A DNA stretch of 64,000 nt from an uncultured Lachnospiraceae bacterium (GTDB lineage Bacteria; Bacillota; Clostridia; Lachnospirales; Lachnospiraceae). The notes beneath the pieces were generated by a model. That model searched no databases, was not told where the DNA came from, and saw only the letters and a list, made by a program, of their open reading frames with translations. Position 1 is the stretch's first letter, and each line of letters begins with the position of its first letter. This document shows, piece by piece, positions 1 through 8,209 of this stretch. The position numbers and the translations under genes were made by a program. The DNA lies in NCBI GenBank assembly GCA_934292725.1, contig CAKQXY010000016.1, forward strand, positions 3,344 to 67,343, in the 5' to 3' direction.

Positions 1-973
1 CAGGGCATGTCTCGTTCTCTGATGCACGAATTGCTGCCTCTACAAGATGCTTTGCAAACTCTGTATAGTTGGCTCCTACTGATGTCAATGCTGGTGTCAA
101 TGCACCTGACAGGTACGTATTATCAAATGCTACTACTGAGATATCCTGCGGAACACGAAGTCCTTCATCGTGAATTGCCCTAAGTACACCTGCTGCCGTA
201 AAATCGTTGATTGCCACTATTGCTGTTGGGCGATCTGGAATTTTTAAAAGCTCCTTCATGCATTTGTAACCACTCTCATTAGAATAATCAATAGAATCAA
301 ATACATAGTCTTCACGATACACAATACCTTTTTGGCGCAGCATTGTGCGATATCGCATACGCTTTTCCAGTGTAGACTTCGCATCTTTTCGTCCTCCAAT
401 TGTTGCAATCTTTTCATGGCCAAGACTAAATAAATAGTCCATCGCCAGATCCATACTGCCTCCCTCGTCCAGATGTACCTTGCAATTTCTTACACCTACA
501 GGACGATTTGTTGCAATGATCGGTGTGCTTTCCAGGATATGATTAAGCTGCTCAACATATTCTTCATCTACCGTAACGCGGTCAATTACACCGCCAACCA
601 CGATAATCGCATCCACCTGCTGCTCATATAACTTCATTAACTGCTTTTTTTCAAGCTCTGGATCACCTAAGGACGTAAGCATCAGCAGCAGATAGCCTGC
701 TTTATCTGCTACTTTTTCACATTCTGTCGCTACCGCCGAATAGAACGGGCTGTATATATCGGCAATCATCAAACCAATTGATCTTGTTTTCGAGTTACTC
801 AAACCCTGTGCCAGCGCATTTGGTGTATATCCATATTTTTGTATCACGCTTTGTACTTTTTCGCGCTTTTCTTTACTGACTCTGGCGTTATTGGTCAGCA
901 CGCGCGAAACTGTTGCCGGGGATACACCGGCCTCTTTTGCGATTGTGTAAATATTCGCACGCTCTTTTGCCAT
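1..973 (-). CDS. LacI-family transcriptional regulator (3' end outside window)
   Basis: Reading leftward from an ATG at 973 there is an open frame of 324 codons with no stop before the window edge, so the C-terminus is missing. The N-terminus (about residues 9-26, YTIAKEAGVSPATVSRVL) is a textbook LacI helix-turn-helix, followed by the hinge with PNALAQGLS and a periplasmic-binding-protein-like sensor domain (SIGLMIADIYSPFYSAV, later VVAFDNTYLSGALTP). LacI proteins are usually 330-340 residues, so only a few residues are cut off. A promoter and a 14-bp operator-like palindrome lie just upstream. The effector and target genes cannot be read from the sequence; neighbours suggest sugar metabolism, but pflA and pflB are equally close. 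Confidence 0.93.
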   Translation of the reverse strand, partial: MAKERANIYTIAKEAGVSPATVSRVLTNNARVSKEKREKVQSVIQKYGYTPNALAQGLSNSKTRSIGLMIADIYSPFYSAVATECEKVADKAGYLLLMLTSLGDPELEKKQLMKLYEQQVDAIIVVGGVIDRVTVDEEYVEQLNHILESTPIIATNRPVGVRNCKVHLDEGGSMDLAMDYLFSLGHEKIATIGGRKDAKSTLEKRMRYRTMLRQKGIVYREDYVFDSIDYSNESGYKCMKELLKIPDRPTAIVAINDFTAAGVLRAIHDEGLRVPQDISVVAFDNTYLSGALTPALTSVGANYTEFAKHLVEAAIRASENETCP

Positions 974-1028
974 AAATGTACCATGCCTTTCTGTCACCCA
1001 CTGTGCAATTCTTATTCAAACTGTCAGT

Positions 1029-1042
1029 TGCAAGCGGTTTCA
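1029..1042. promoter_or_regulatory. LacI/CcpA-type operator
   Basis: TGCAAGCGGTTTCA, whose complement TGAAACCGCTTGCA is one mismatch from the CcpA cre consensus TGWAANCGNTNWCA and has the central CG typical of LacI-family sites. It lies just downstream of the -10 box of the LacI-family gene, where a bound repressor would block transcription. Autoregulation or carbon catabolite repression are both possible. Confidence 0.5.
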
Positions 1043-1057
1043 AATCTCTTTTCTTTA

Positions 1058-1086
1058 ACTATACATGATAATTTTTTCTTTGGCAA
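1058..1086 (-). promoter_or_regulatory. Promoter of the LacI-family gene
   Basis: On the minus strand TTGCCA (1081-1086), 17-base spacer, TATAGT (1058-1063). Both boxes are close to sigma-A consensus and point at the regulator gene, leaving a leader of about 80 bases that contains the operator-like site. Confidence 0.55.
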
Positions 1087-1125
1087 TGGAAATTTTATCT
1101 ATTTTCAGGGAAATTTGTACTCTAA

Positions 1126-1194
1126 CAGTTCACGCGTCCTGCAAGATCTGGACAAATTTCATGCTTGCATAGAAATTTGACAGATCAGCAGGAC
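1126..1194. repeat. Long-hairpin dispersed repeat, copy 1
   Basis: The segment 1136-1194 folds on itself: outer arms GTCCTGC/GCAGGAC, middle arms GATCTG/CAGATC, inner arms CAAATTTC/GAAATTTG, and a tip of ATGC-TT-GCAT. An inverted, nearly identical copy lies at 20642-20710. It sits between the pflA terminator and the LacI-family promoter. No ORF is present. It may be a mobile hairpin repeat or a bidirectional transcription stop. Confidence 0.7.
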
Positions 1195-1205
1195 CAAACA
1201 ATAGC

Positions 1206-1257
1206 AAAAAACCACTGGAGATCATATCAGATCATATCATTCCCCAATGGTTTTTAT
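1206..1257 (-). terminator. Terminator of pflA
   Basis: On the minus strand AAAACCATTGG pairs with CCAGTGGTTTT and is followed by Ts, starting about 16 bases after the pflA stop. The A-run on one side makes it partly bidirectional. Confidence 0.65.
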
Positions 1258-1272
1258 ACAAATCTATAGTTT

Positions 1273-2025
1273 TTATGCGTTTTTGTAACGATTGTACTCG
1301 TCTACGCAAAGAATCTTTCTTGCCAGTTCGACTTCTTCCTTGGTTGGAGTTGGTACACCTTCGAGGCCATACTTGATTCCAAGCTGTTCCCACTTGAATA
1401 CACCGAGTGTATGATATGGAAGTACATCGATACGATATACGTTATTTAAGGTGCTGATGAACTCATGAAGCTTTGTCAGTGACTCTTCATCGCTGTTGAT
1501 GCCTGGTACAAGCACGTGGCGGATCCAGATTGGCTTATTGATATCGGAAAGATATCTTGCCATATCAAGAATATTCTCGTTTGTCTTGCCGGTAAGTGCC
1601 TTGTGCTTTTCTGGATCAATATGCTTTAAATCAAAGAGAAGTACGTCGGTATTTGTCATCAGTTGCTCTAACTGTCCGAAGAATGGCTCTTCTCTTGTGA
1701 ATGGCTCTCCTGCGGTGTCGATACATGTATTGATCTTTAACTTCTTTGCCTTTGCAAACAGATCGTTCATGAACTCCATCTGTAAAAGTGGCTCTCCTCC
1801 ACTTACAGTGATGCCGCCCTTGTCGCCCCAATAATTTCTATAGCGAACTGCTTTTTCCAAAATTTCATCAGCTGTTAAAAGCTGTACGTCTTTCTTTGCC
1901 CATGTATCTGGGTTGTGGCAATATTTACAGCGCAAATTACAGCCATTTAAAAATACGAGATAACGAACTCCTGGTCCGTCTGCAGAACCAAAAGATTCCA
2001 AAGAATGAACAACGCCTTGAATCAT
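1273..2025 (-). CDS. pflA: Pyruvate formate-lyase activating enzyme
   Basis: A radical-SAM enzyme that uses S-adenosylmethionine and a 4Fe-4S cluster to place the glycyl radical on pyruvate formate-lyase in the cytoplasm. The cluster-binding CxxxCxxC motif is CNLRCKYC (Cys29, Cys33, Cys36), followed by the SAM-binding VSGGEPLLQ around residue 75. The length of 250 residues is normal. The ATG has AAAGGA upstream. It follows its substrate gene pflB by 176 bases, with the pflB terminator between them, so it is probably expressed by partial read-through or from its own weak promoter. Confidence 0.97.
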   Translation of the reverse strand: MIQGVVHSLESFGSADGPGVRYLVFLNGCNLRCKYCHNPDTWAKKDVQLLTADEILEKAVRYRNYWGDKGGITVSGGEPLLQMEFMNDLFAKAKKLKINTCIDTAGEPFTREEPFFGQLEQLMTNTDVLLFDLKHIDPEKHKALTGKTNENILDMARYLSDINKPIWIRHVLVPGINSDEESLTKLHEFISTLNNVYRIDVLPYHTLGVFKWEQLGIKYGLEGVPTPTKEEVELARKILCVDEYNRYKNA

Positions 2026-2087
2026 AATATTTTTTTCCTTTCTTGTTTTGTTAACTTCATATCTTCACGTTTACTATCATTTTGTAG

Positions 2088-2124
2088 TAAAACAGGCGGG
2101 AGTGCCAAAGCACCCTCCGCCTGT
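2088..2124 (-). terminator. Terminator between pflB and pflA
   Basis: Strong hairpin with arms ACAGGCGG/CCGCCTGT extended by GGTGC/GCACTC and a short loop, followed on the minus strand by TTTTAC. It would make pflB mRNA much more abundant than pflA mRNA, which fits a structural enzyme and its catalytic activator. Confidence 0.75.
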
Positions 2125-2201
2125 ATTAGTTTTATAAATTTACAGCAAATCTATTCTGATTTGTTCAGATCGAAATCAATCGAGTCTGTCACTGCTCCTA
2201 A

Positions 2202-4445
2202 TTACAGGAAGGAATGGCAAGTTCTCTTGATAACGTCGTCCTGCTGCTCCTTGGTCAGATCAATGAACTTAACTGCATAACCAGATACACGGATTGTGAA
2301 GTTAGCATACTCTGGCTTCTCCGGATGTGCCTGGCAATCCAGAAGCTTCTCAACACCAAATACGTTTACGTTCAGGTGATGAGCACCATTTGCAAAGTAG
2401 CCATCCATAGCCTGTACAAGGTTGTTTACGCGCTCTTCCTCAGTGTTTCCAAGTGCACTCGGGTTGATGGTCTGGGTATTGGAAATACCATCCAGAGCCC
2501 ACTCGTATGGCAGCTTAGCAACAGAGTTCAGAGATGCAAGCAGACCGTTCTTCTCAGCGCCGTAAGACGGGTTAGCACCTGGAGACAGTGGCTCACCAGC
2601 CGGACGACCATCCGGAAGAGCACCAGTAGCCTTACCATAAACTACGTTAGAAGTAATGGTCAGGATAGAGGTTGTCGGCTCAGAGTTACGATAGGTGTGA
2701 CGCTTCTTGATCTTAGCCAGGAACTGTCCTAACAGCTCTACAGCGATGTCATCTGCACGATCATCATCGTTACCGTAGCGTGGGAAGTCTCCCTCGATCT
2801 CATAATCAACAACCAGACCGTCCTCGTCACGTACAGTCTTAACCTTTGCGTACTTGATAGCACTTAAGGAGTCAACTGTGTGAGAGAATCCTGCGATACC
2901 AGTAGCGAATGTACGACGTACATCGGTATCGATCAGAGCCATCTCAGCTGCCTCATAGTAGTACTTGTCATGCATATACTGGATCAGGTTCAGAGTATTT
3001 ACATACATTCCTGCCAGCCAATCCATCATAACGTCATACTTCTTAACAACTTCATCATAATCCAGATACTCGGAAGTGATCGGCTTGTATGCCGGACCTA
3101 CCTGAGCCTTTGTCTTCTCATCAACACCACCGTTGATAGCGTAAAGCAGACACTTAGCCAGATTTGCACGAGCGCCGAAGAACTGCATTTCCTTACCAGT
3201 CTGTGTAGCGGATACACAGCAGCAGATGGAGTAGTCATCGCCCCATACAACACGCATAACATCATCGTTCTCATACTGGATAGAAGATGTCTTAATAGAA
3301 ACTTCTGCAGCATACTTACGGAAGTACTCTGGCAGGTTCTTGGAATACAGAACAGTCATGTTCGGTTCCGGAGCCGGTCCCATAGTCTCCAGTGTGTGCA
3401 GGATACGATAATCGTTCTTAGTAACCATGGAACGTCCGTCTACGCCAAGACCAGCGATAGCCAGAGTAGCCCATACCGGGTCACCAGAGAACAGCTCGTT
3501 GTAAGACTGAATACGAGCAAACTTAACCATACGCAGCTTCATTACGAAGTGGTCAATGATCTCCTGAGCCTGGGTCTCATTGATAACACCATTCTCAAGG
3601 TCTCTCTGCATATAAATATCAATGAAAGTGGATACACGTCCGATGGACATTGCAGCACCGTTCTGAGTCTTGATAGCTGCTAAGTATCCGAAGTACAGCC
3701 ACTGAACTGCTTCCTGAGCGGTCTTAGCCGGCTGAGAAATATCGAAGCCATAGCTTGCAGCCATAACCTTCATATCCTTCAGTGCTCTGATCTGATCAGA
3801 CAGCTCTTCTCTCTGACGGATTACGTCATCAGTCATAGTACCATCGCCGCAGTTAGCCAGATCCTTCTGCTTCTCAGCAACAAGGAAATCAATTCCGTAC
3901 AGAGCGATACGACGATAGTCGCCTACGATACGGCCACGGCCGTAGGTATCCGGCAGACCAGTGATGATCTTGTTCTTACGTGCAGCACGAATCTCTGGTG
4001 TATATGCATCAAATACGCCCTGATTGTGGGTCTTGTGATATACAGTGAAGATCTTGTGCAGCTCTGGGCTTGGAGTATATCCGTACATCTCGCAGGACTC
4101 CTCTGCCATTCTGATACCGCCGTAAGGCATGAATGCTCTCTTTAAAGGCTTATCAGTCTGAAGACCTACAACCTTCTCAAGATCCTTATCCAGGTATCCC
4201 GGGCCATGGGATGTGATGCTGGAAACGATATCGGTATCCATATCCAGTACGCCGCCCTTTGCTCTAGCCTGCTTATTTAACTCCTGCAGCTCTCCCCAAA
4301 GCTTATCTGTAGCCTCAGTAGCATCTGCAAGGAAGGATGCATCTCCATCATATGGAGTATAGTTGTTCTGAATGAAATCGCGGGTGTTAACTTCCTCTTT
4401 CCAGAGTCTGCCCTTAAAACCAGCCCATGCTTCAAACTGTTTCAT
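2202..4445 (-). CDS. pflB: Formate C-acetyltransferase (pyruvate formate-lyase)
   Basis: Converts pyruvate and CoA to acetyl-CoA and formate during fermentation. The 747-residue protein has the catalytic cysteine pair in SICCCVSATQTGK (Cys409-Cys410 correspond to the Cys418-Cys419 pair of E. coli; a third Cys precedes them). The C-terminal glycyl-radical loop is RVSGYAVKF, with Gly near residue 722. These features and the adjacent activase separate it from choline or glycerol lyases. The start has AAAGGAGG eight bases upstream. It has its own promoter and a leader of about 150 bases. Confidence 0.98.
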   Translation of the reverse strand: MKQFEAWAGFKGRLWKEEVNTRDFIQNNYTPYDGDASFLADATEATDKLWGELQELNKQARAKGGVLDMDTDIVSSITSHGPGYLDKDLEKVVGLQTDKPLKRAFMPYGGIRMAEESCEMYGYTPSPELHKIFTVYHKTHNQGVFDAYTPEIRAARKNKIITGLPDTYGRGRIVGDYRRIALYGIDFLVAEKQKDLANCGDGTMTDDVIRQREELSDQIRALKDMKVMAASYGFDISQPAKTAQEAVQWLYFGYLAAIKTQNGAAMSIGRVSTFIDIYMQRDLENGVINETQAQEIIDHFVMKLRMVKFARIQSYNELFSGDPVWATLAIAGLGVDGRSMVTKNDYRILHTLETMGPAPEPNMTVLYSKNLPEYFRKYAAEVSIKTSSIQYENDDVMRVVWGDDYSICCCVSATQTGKEMQFFGARANLAKCLLYAINGGVDEKTKAQVGPAYKPITSEYLDYDEVVKKYDVMMDWLAGMYVNTLNLIQYMHDKYYYEAAEMALIDTDVRRTFATGIAGFSHTVDSLSAIKYAKVKTVRDEDGLVVDYEIEGDFPRYGNDDDRADDIAVELLGQFLAKIKKRHTYRNSEPTTSILTITSNVVYGKATGALPDGRPAGEPLSPGANPSYGAEKNGLLASLNSVAKLPYEWALDGISNTQTINPSALGNTEEERVNNLVQAMDGYFANGAHHLNVNVFGVEKLLDCQAHPEKPEYANFTIRVSGYAVKFIDLTKEQQDDVIKRTCHSFL

Positions 4446-4605
4446 GATTCAAAAACCTCCTTTAAAATTGTTGCTGACACCCCCGGTCAGGGGCCCTATC
4501 ATGTGCCGCATCACCCGAAACCGAATTAATATTTATTTCTTCGATTCCCGGCGATGCTGCACATCCACCTGTCGCCGTTTGTGTCTTAACCTTTGGTCTG
4601 ACATT

Positions 4606-4634
4606 ATAATATCATATCCCCTAAAATCTTACAA
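4606..4634 (-). promoter_or_regulatory. Promoter of pflB
   Basis: On the minus strand TTGTAA (4629-4634), spacer of 17, TATTAT (4606-4611), overlapping an extra TATAAT. Transcription would start near 4598 and give a long untranslated leader. No clear redox (Rex) or Fnr palindrome was found beside it. Confidence 0.5.
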
Positions 4635-4712
4635 GCGGACAAATGCGTTTCTTTGCACTTTTTTCAATACATCGGGGGTGCAGCCCGATAGGTTTATGAA
4701 ATCGGTAGGGGT

Positions 4713-4758
4713 GCAACCCGGTAGGTTATTAATGCGGCCTCAGCGAAGTGTTTGTCGG
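4713..4758. repeat. Dispersed repeat GCGAAGTGTTTGTCGG, copy A
   Basis: Contains GCAACCCGGTAGGT followed about 20 bases later by GCGAAGTGTTTGTCGG. The same two blocks, in the same order and orientation but more widely spaced, recur at 32271-32354. Both copies are in intergenic DNA between minus-strand genes. Confidence 0.5.
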
Positions 4759-4998
4759 CTTCTCTTTTCCGCAGGTACCTGTTATGTTACTTATCTTCTT
4801 ACTCTACTTTGAAAGTCCTGCTACAACGTTCAGCCTCGTAAATCACATTCGCTTCGCCGCTAATTCAGGTTACGATATTTTCCCGGCAAAAGGTGTTAAC
4901 GATTGTTGTCAACATATAGGTCATTGAATAGCCGAGGATTCACGCGACAGTTTTCTAATAAAACATGATTCTTTTTATGTTTTTAACGCATCAGTTAT

Positions 4999-6264
4999 TT
5001 ACTCTGTCAGGCTGCATAGATTGAAAATACTATTAAGTAAATCTTCGTATTGCTCGGTGCAGCACTTTTCGAAGCGTTCCATATTTTCTGGGCAGTATTC
5101 GATTTCTTTTGAGAAACGCCGTACTAACTCAATGCGGTCTTGCTGTGTGTAAGCGGTGTTTTTCTGGAAACACTGTAAATCCATAAGAAATAGTAGGCAT
5201 ATTGATGCTGCTGCAAATAAAATTTTTGCCTCGGCCTGACCGTCTAACAAAATCTCTGGGTAATAACGATATATCATGTACACTGCAATGTGCTCGTACT
5301 CGTATAAGCGGTTCTCGCTCTTCATAAATTTGAGGAATACGTTTGTGTTATTTGTATCCACTAGTTTGTCAATATTCTGCTCTAGCTCTTTCATCATAGA
5401 CGGCCATGTTTCGTCAAGTGACTCCATTCCGCCAAAAAAGCGAATCAAAAATAATGCACTGTTTTTTAGTGTATTCGTGCTTGGCTTTGCTTTATAGTCT
5501 AATTTCGGAATAGATTCAGGATCGTCCCACTCCAAGATTGGAACTGTCAGAAGTAACATTTCATCTGCGTATGGCAGCTGCAAAAGCAGTCTCTTTAGGC
5601 GTGTGCCGATATTTTTTTTACGGTTTTGTAAAATTGAAAAGATTGCTTTTCGTTCTTCAAGCATCTGCTCACATTCGGCTGATTCATCTTCTATGTCATC
5701 AAATGTTTCATCCACTTCATCTTCTAACATGTCAGAAGCATCTATATGTTCATTCTCATCACTGTCATCTTGTTCTTCGCTTACAGATTGACAGACATCT
5801 GCCGTCTCATTCTCTACCTCGTGCCACATTTCTTCAGCTAATTCTTCATCCTGCGTAACTTCTTCCACAAAAGTAAGCGGCTTACTGTCAGAAAATAAAA
5901 GTCTCTCGGCCTCTTCACAGCATAGTCCAAGACCAACTTCCGTGTAATCGCCAAACCAGTTATAAAATCTCGGATGCTCACGGCAGATATCACATAGCCT
6001 GTCCTCTCCCAAATTGATAAAAATATCGCATAGGTTTTCTTTATTTAAAAATGGACAGCGATTGTTCTGTAATTTAAAGAAATATTCACCGGGCTCGCTT
6101 CCAATCTCGCGGCGCAAACGATCTCCAAATGCACCCTTTTCGGTAAGATACCCTTCCGCTGTTGTCTCATCAACTTCGATTTCCCATCCGGCACAGCAGG
6201 TATCTGTACAGGCCGAACCAATACACTTAAATTGATCAAAAAATGATGGTTTATGGTATTTCAT
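4999..6264 (-). CDS. fliB: FliB-family lysine-N-methylase
   Basis: A 421-residue protein with the FliB/YkgJ-type cysteine pattern: CIGSACTDTCCAGW at residues 14-27 (Cys14, Cys19, Cys23, Cys24), then CPFL, LCDIF, RLCDICREHPRF and GLGLCCEEAERLL. In Salmonella FliB methylates flagellin lysines; the cysteines probably bind a metal cluster. An acidic low-complexity insert occupies roughly residues 140-205. AAGGAG lies before the ATG. No flagellar gene is in the window, so the substrate here is unknown; the name is by family, not by demonstrated target. Upstream lies the kinase terminator, so it is probably a single-gene unit. Confidence 0.85.
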   Translation of the reverse strand: MKYHKPSFFDQFKCIGSACTDTCCAGWEIEVDETTAEGYLTEKGAFGDRLRREIGSEPGEYFFKLQNNRCPFLNKENLCDIFINLGEDRLCDICREHPRFYNWFGDYTEVGLGLCCEEAERLLFSDSKPLTFVEEVTQDEELAEEMWHEVENETADVCQSVSEEQDDSDENEHIDASDMLEDEVDETFDDIEDESAECEQMLEERKAIFSILQNRKKNIGTRLKRLLLQLPYADEMLLLTVPILEWDDPESIPKLDYKAKPSTNTLKNSALFLIRFFGGMESLDETWPSMMKELEQNIDKLVDTNNTNVFLKFMKSENRLYEYEHIAVYMIYRYYPEILLDGQAEAKILFAAASICLLFLMDLQCFQKNTAYTQQDRIELVRRFSKEIEYCPENMERFEKCCTEQYEDLLNSIFNLCSLTE

Positions 6265-6301
6265 GCTGAACTCCTTTTACTGAAAATAATTTACATTCAA
6301 T

Positions 6302-6342
6302 TTAAAAATGGTTCGCACCCTATATTGACTGGATACGAACCA
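6302..6342 (-). terminator. Terminator hairpin between FGGY kinase and fliB
   Basis: Arms TGGTTCG/CGAACCA with a loop of 20 bases, followed on the minus strand by ATTTTTAAA. It lies after the kinase stop and before the fliB ribosome binding site. The 135 bases between it and the kinase stop contain further dyads and the motif GCGAATGTGCTTTACGAG (6444-6461), also seen near 4835 in the opposite orientation. Confidence 0.55.
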
Positions 6343-6477
6343 AGTTATCTATATTACTCTTATAAGATCACCACTGTTCTATGGATTACATAGCTCCGAA
6401 GGTTATGTAGTGGCTTATGATCGTAACGTAGTGGCACCCCGAGGCGAATGTGCTTTACGAGATGGGATCACACTCCC

Positions 6478-8088
6478 TTACAGCGGCAAACTCTCTACAG
6501 CCGCGCGCTCTACTGGCAGACACTCCTTATATCTCTGAATGAACGCATCAAATCCAGCTACATCTTCTGCATTTGGCTCCATGCGAACACCAGTCTCACC
6601 GTGGAATACTTCTTCTGAAAGGAACGCATCTAATGGCTGATTTTCTTTCTTATTAAGCATGTAGGAAGCAAGCAGTGCGATTCCCCATGCTCCGCCTTCT
6701 CCTGCTGTCTCCATCAAGGATACAGGTGCATTAATTGCTGCTGCCATGATACGCTGTCCAACACCCTTTGTCTTGAACAGACCGCCATGACCGTAGATAT
6801 TGTCAAGCTTTACGCCCTCTTCCTTAAACAGAATATCAAGACCTACCTTTAATGCGCCTAGAGAGGTGTACAGATGAGTTCTCATGAAGTTTGCAAGTGT
6901 AAACTTGCTGTCTGGTGTACGCACAAACAGCGGACGACCCTCTTCAAAGCCTGTGATGCTTTCGCCTGAGAAATAGTTGTATGCCATCAGACCACCGCAG
7001 TCAACATCGCCCTCAAGTGCCTTATTATACAGTACTGAGAAGAGCTGATTCATGTCAACTGGAACACCAAGCGCCTGCTGAAACTCCTTAAAGATACCTA
7101 CCCATGCATTCAGGTCAGAGGTACAGTTATTGCAATGAGCCATTGCTACAGGAAGACCATCTGGTGTTGTTACCATATCGATCTCCTCATGAACCTTCTT
7201 TAATGTCTCGTTCTCGTCCATGACAACCATTGCAAATACGGATGTTCCTGCTGATACATTTCCTGTATGTACAGTTACACTGTTTGTTGCTACCATACCA
7301 GTTCCAGCATCACCTTCCGGCGGACACATTGGAATACCAGCTTTAAGCTCGCCGCTTGGGTCTAAGAGCTTTGCGCCCTCCTCGGTCAGATTTCCGGCCG
7401 GCTCACCTGCTACAAGTACCTGTGGTAAAATGTCACGCAGCTTCCAGGAATATCCCTTCGGTGCAATGAGCTTATCAAAGGTTTCTACCATGTTCTGATC
7501 GTAATCCTTTGTCTTACTGTCAATCGGGAACATACCTGATGCCTCACCAACACCAAGCACTCTCTTTCCAGTCAGCTTCCAGTGAACATAACCTGCCAGT
7601 GTAGACAGATAGTCAATGCGCGGCAGATGCTCCTCACCATTTAAAATTGCCTGATACAGATGAGCGATGCTCCAACGCTGCGGAATATTAAATGAAAATG
7701 CAGCTGTCAGCTCCTTTGCTGCCTGCTCAGTAATTGTATTTCTCCAGGTACGGAACGGAACCATCAGTGTTCCTTCCTTATCAAATACCATGTAGCCGTG
7801 CATCATTGCTGAAAATCCGATTGCACCAATTTTTTTCAGACTAGCACCGCACTGTGCCTTAACATCTGCTGCCAGCTTTGCGTATGCATCCTGCAATCCG
7901 CCCCAGATATCCTCAAGAGTATACGTCCAGATTCCGTTCTCCAGACGATTTTCCCAGTCATGTGCTCCCTGTGCGATTGGAGCATTCTCCTCATTTGTCA
8001 GCACTGCCTTAATTCTTGTTGAGCCAAACTCAATACCAAGAATGGTCTTTCCAGCCTCTACGGCCTCTCTCATTTTTACCGAATCCAT
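6478..8088 (-). CDS. FGGY-family carbohydrate kinase
   Basis: A sugar kinase of the xylulokinase/ribulokinase superfamily. The N-terminal phosphate-binding segment is ILGIEFGSTRIKAVL and the C-terminal ATP-binding region has LDNIYGHGGLFKTKGVGQRIM followed by TAGEGGAWGIALLA. Length (536 residues) is normal. I placed the start at the fifth codon of the open frame, because GAGG lies six bases before that ATG while the first ATG overlaps the ribosome binding site. The substrate cannot be deduced: no isomerase or epimerase lies beside it. A pentulose is likely from family size. Confidence 0.88.
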   Translation of the reverse strand: MDSVKMREAVEAGKTILGIEFGSTRIKAVLTNEENAPIAQGAHDWENRLENGIWTYTLEDIWGGLQDAYAKLAADVKAQCGASLKKIGAIGFSAMMHGYMVFDKEGTLMVPFRTWRNTITEQAAKELTAAFSFNIPQRWSIAHLYQAILNGEEHLPRIDYLSTLAGYVHWKLTGKRVLGVGEASGMFPIDSKTKDYDQNMVETFDKLIAPKGYSWKLRDILPQVLVAGEPAGNLTEEGAKLLDPSGELKAGIPMCPPEGDAGTGMVATNSVTVHTGNVSAGTSVFAMVVMDENETLKKVHEEIDMVTTPDGLPVAMAHCNNCTSDLNAWVGIFKEFQQALGVPVDMNQLFSVLYNKALEGDVDCGGLMAYNYFSGESITGFEEGRPLFVRTPDSKFTLANFMRTHLYTSLGALKVGLDILFKEEGVKLDNIYGHGGLFKTKGVGQRIMAAAINAPVSLMETAGEGGAWGIALLASYMLNKKENQPLDAFLSEEVFHGETGVRMEPNAEDVAGFDAFIQRYKECLPVERAAVESLPL

Positions 8089-8122
8089 AATAGACCTCAT
8101 TTCTGCGCTTAGTACGCTTTTC

Positions 8123-8196
8123 AGAAAGTACAGCTTTCTGTTTTTTCAAGATTTTTACTGCTTGTTAAGTATACCATACCGCTGACAGAAATACAA
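8123..8196 (-). promoter_or_regulatory. Promoter and leader hairpin of the FGGY kinase
   Basis: On the minus strand TTGTAT (8191-8196), spacer of 17, TATACT (8168-8173). Downstream in the leader is a hairpin CAGAAAG/CTTTCTG (8123-8141). The hairpin has a T-run only on the plus strand, so it is not a terminator for the activase gene. Confidence 0.5.
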
Positions 8197-8209
8197 CTTT
8201 GACTTTTAT

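Larger units (their letters stand above)
4446..4998. other. Long intergenic region upstream of pflB
   Basis: A 553-base stretch without a credible gene. It holds the pflB leader and promoter, two tandem degenerate units of about 30 bases (4671-4700 and 4701-4734, both with GGGGTGCARCCCG followed by TAGGTT), and two short motifs repeated elsewhere (GCGAAGTGTTTGTCGG at 4743-4758, GCGAATGTGATTTACGAG on the minus strand at 4835-4852). The ORF at 4372-4812 on the plus strand is a shadow without a ribosome binding site. Confidence 0.7.

Noticed and set aside
839..1180. Plus-strand 113-codon frame
   Set aside because: Antisense to the LacI-family start and through the hairpin repeat; no ribosome binding site and unlikely composition.
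2880..3683. Long plus-strand frame within pflB
   Set aside because: Antisense shadow of a strongly conserved gene.
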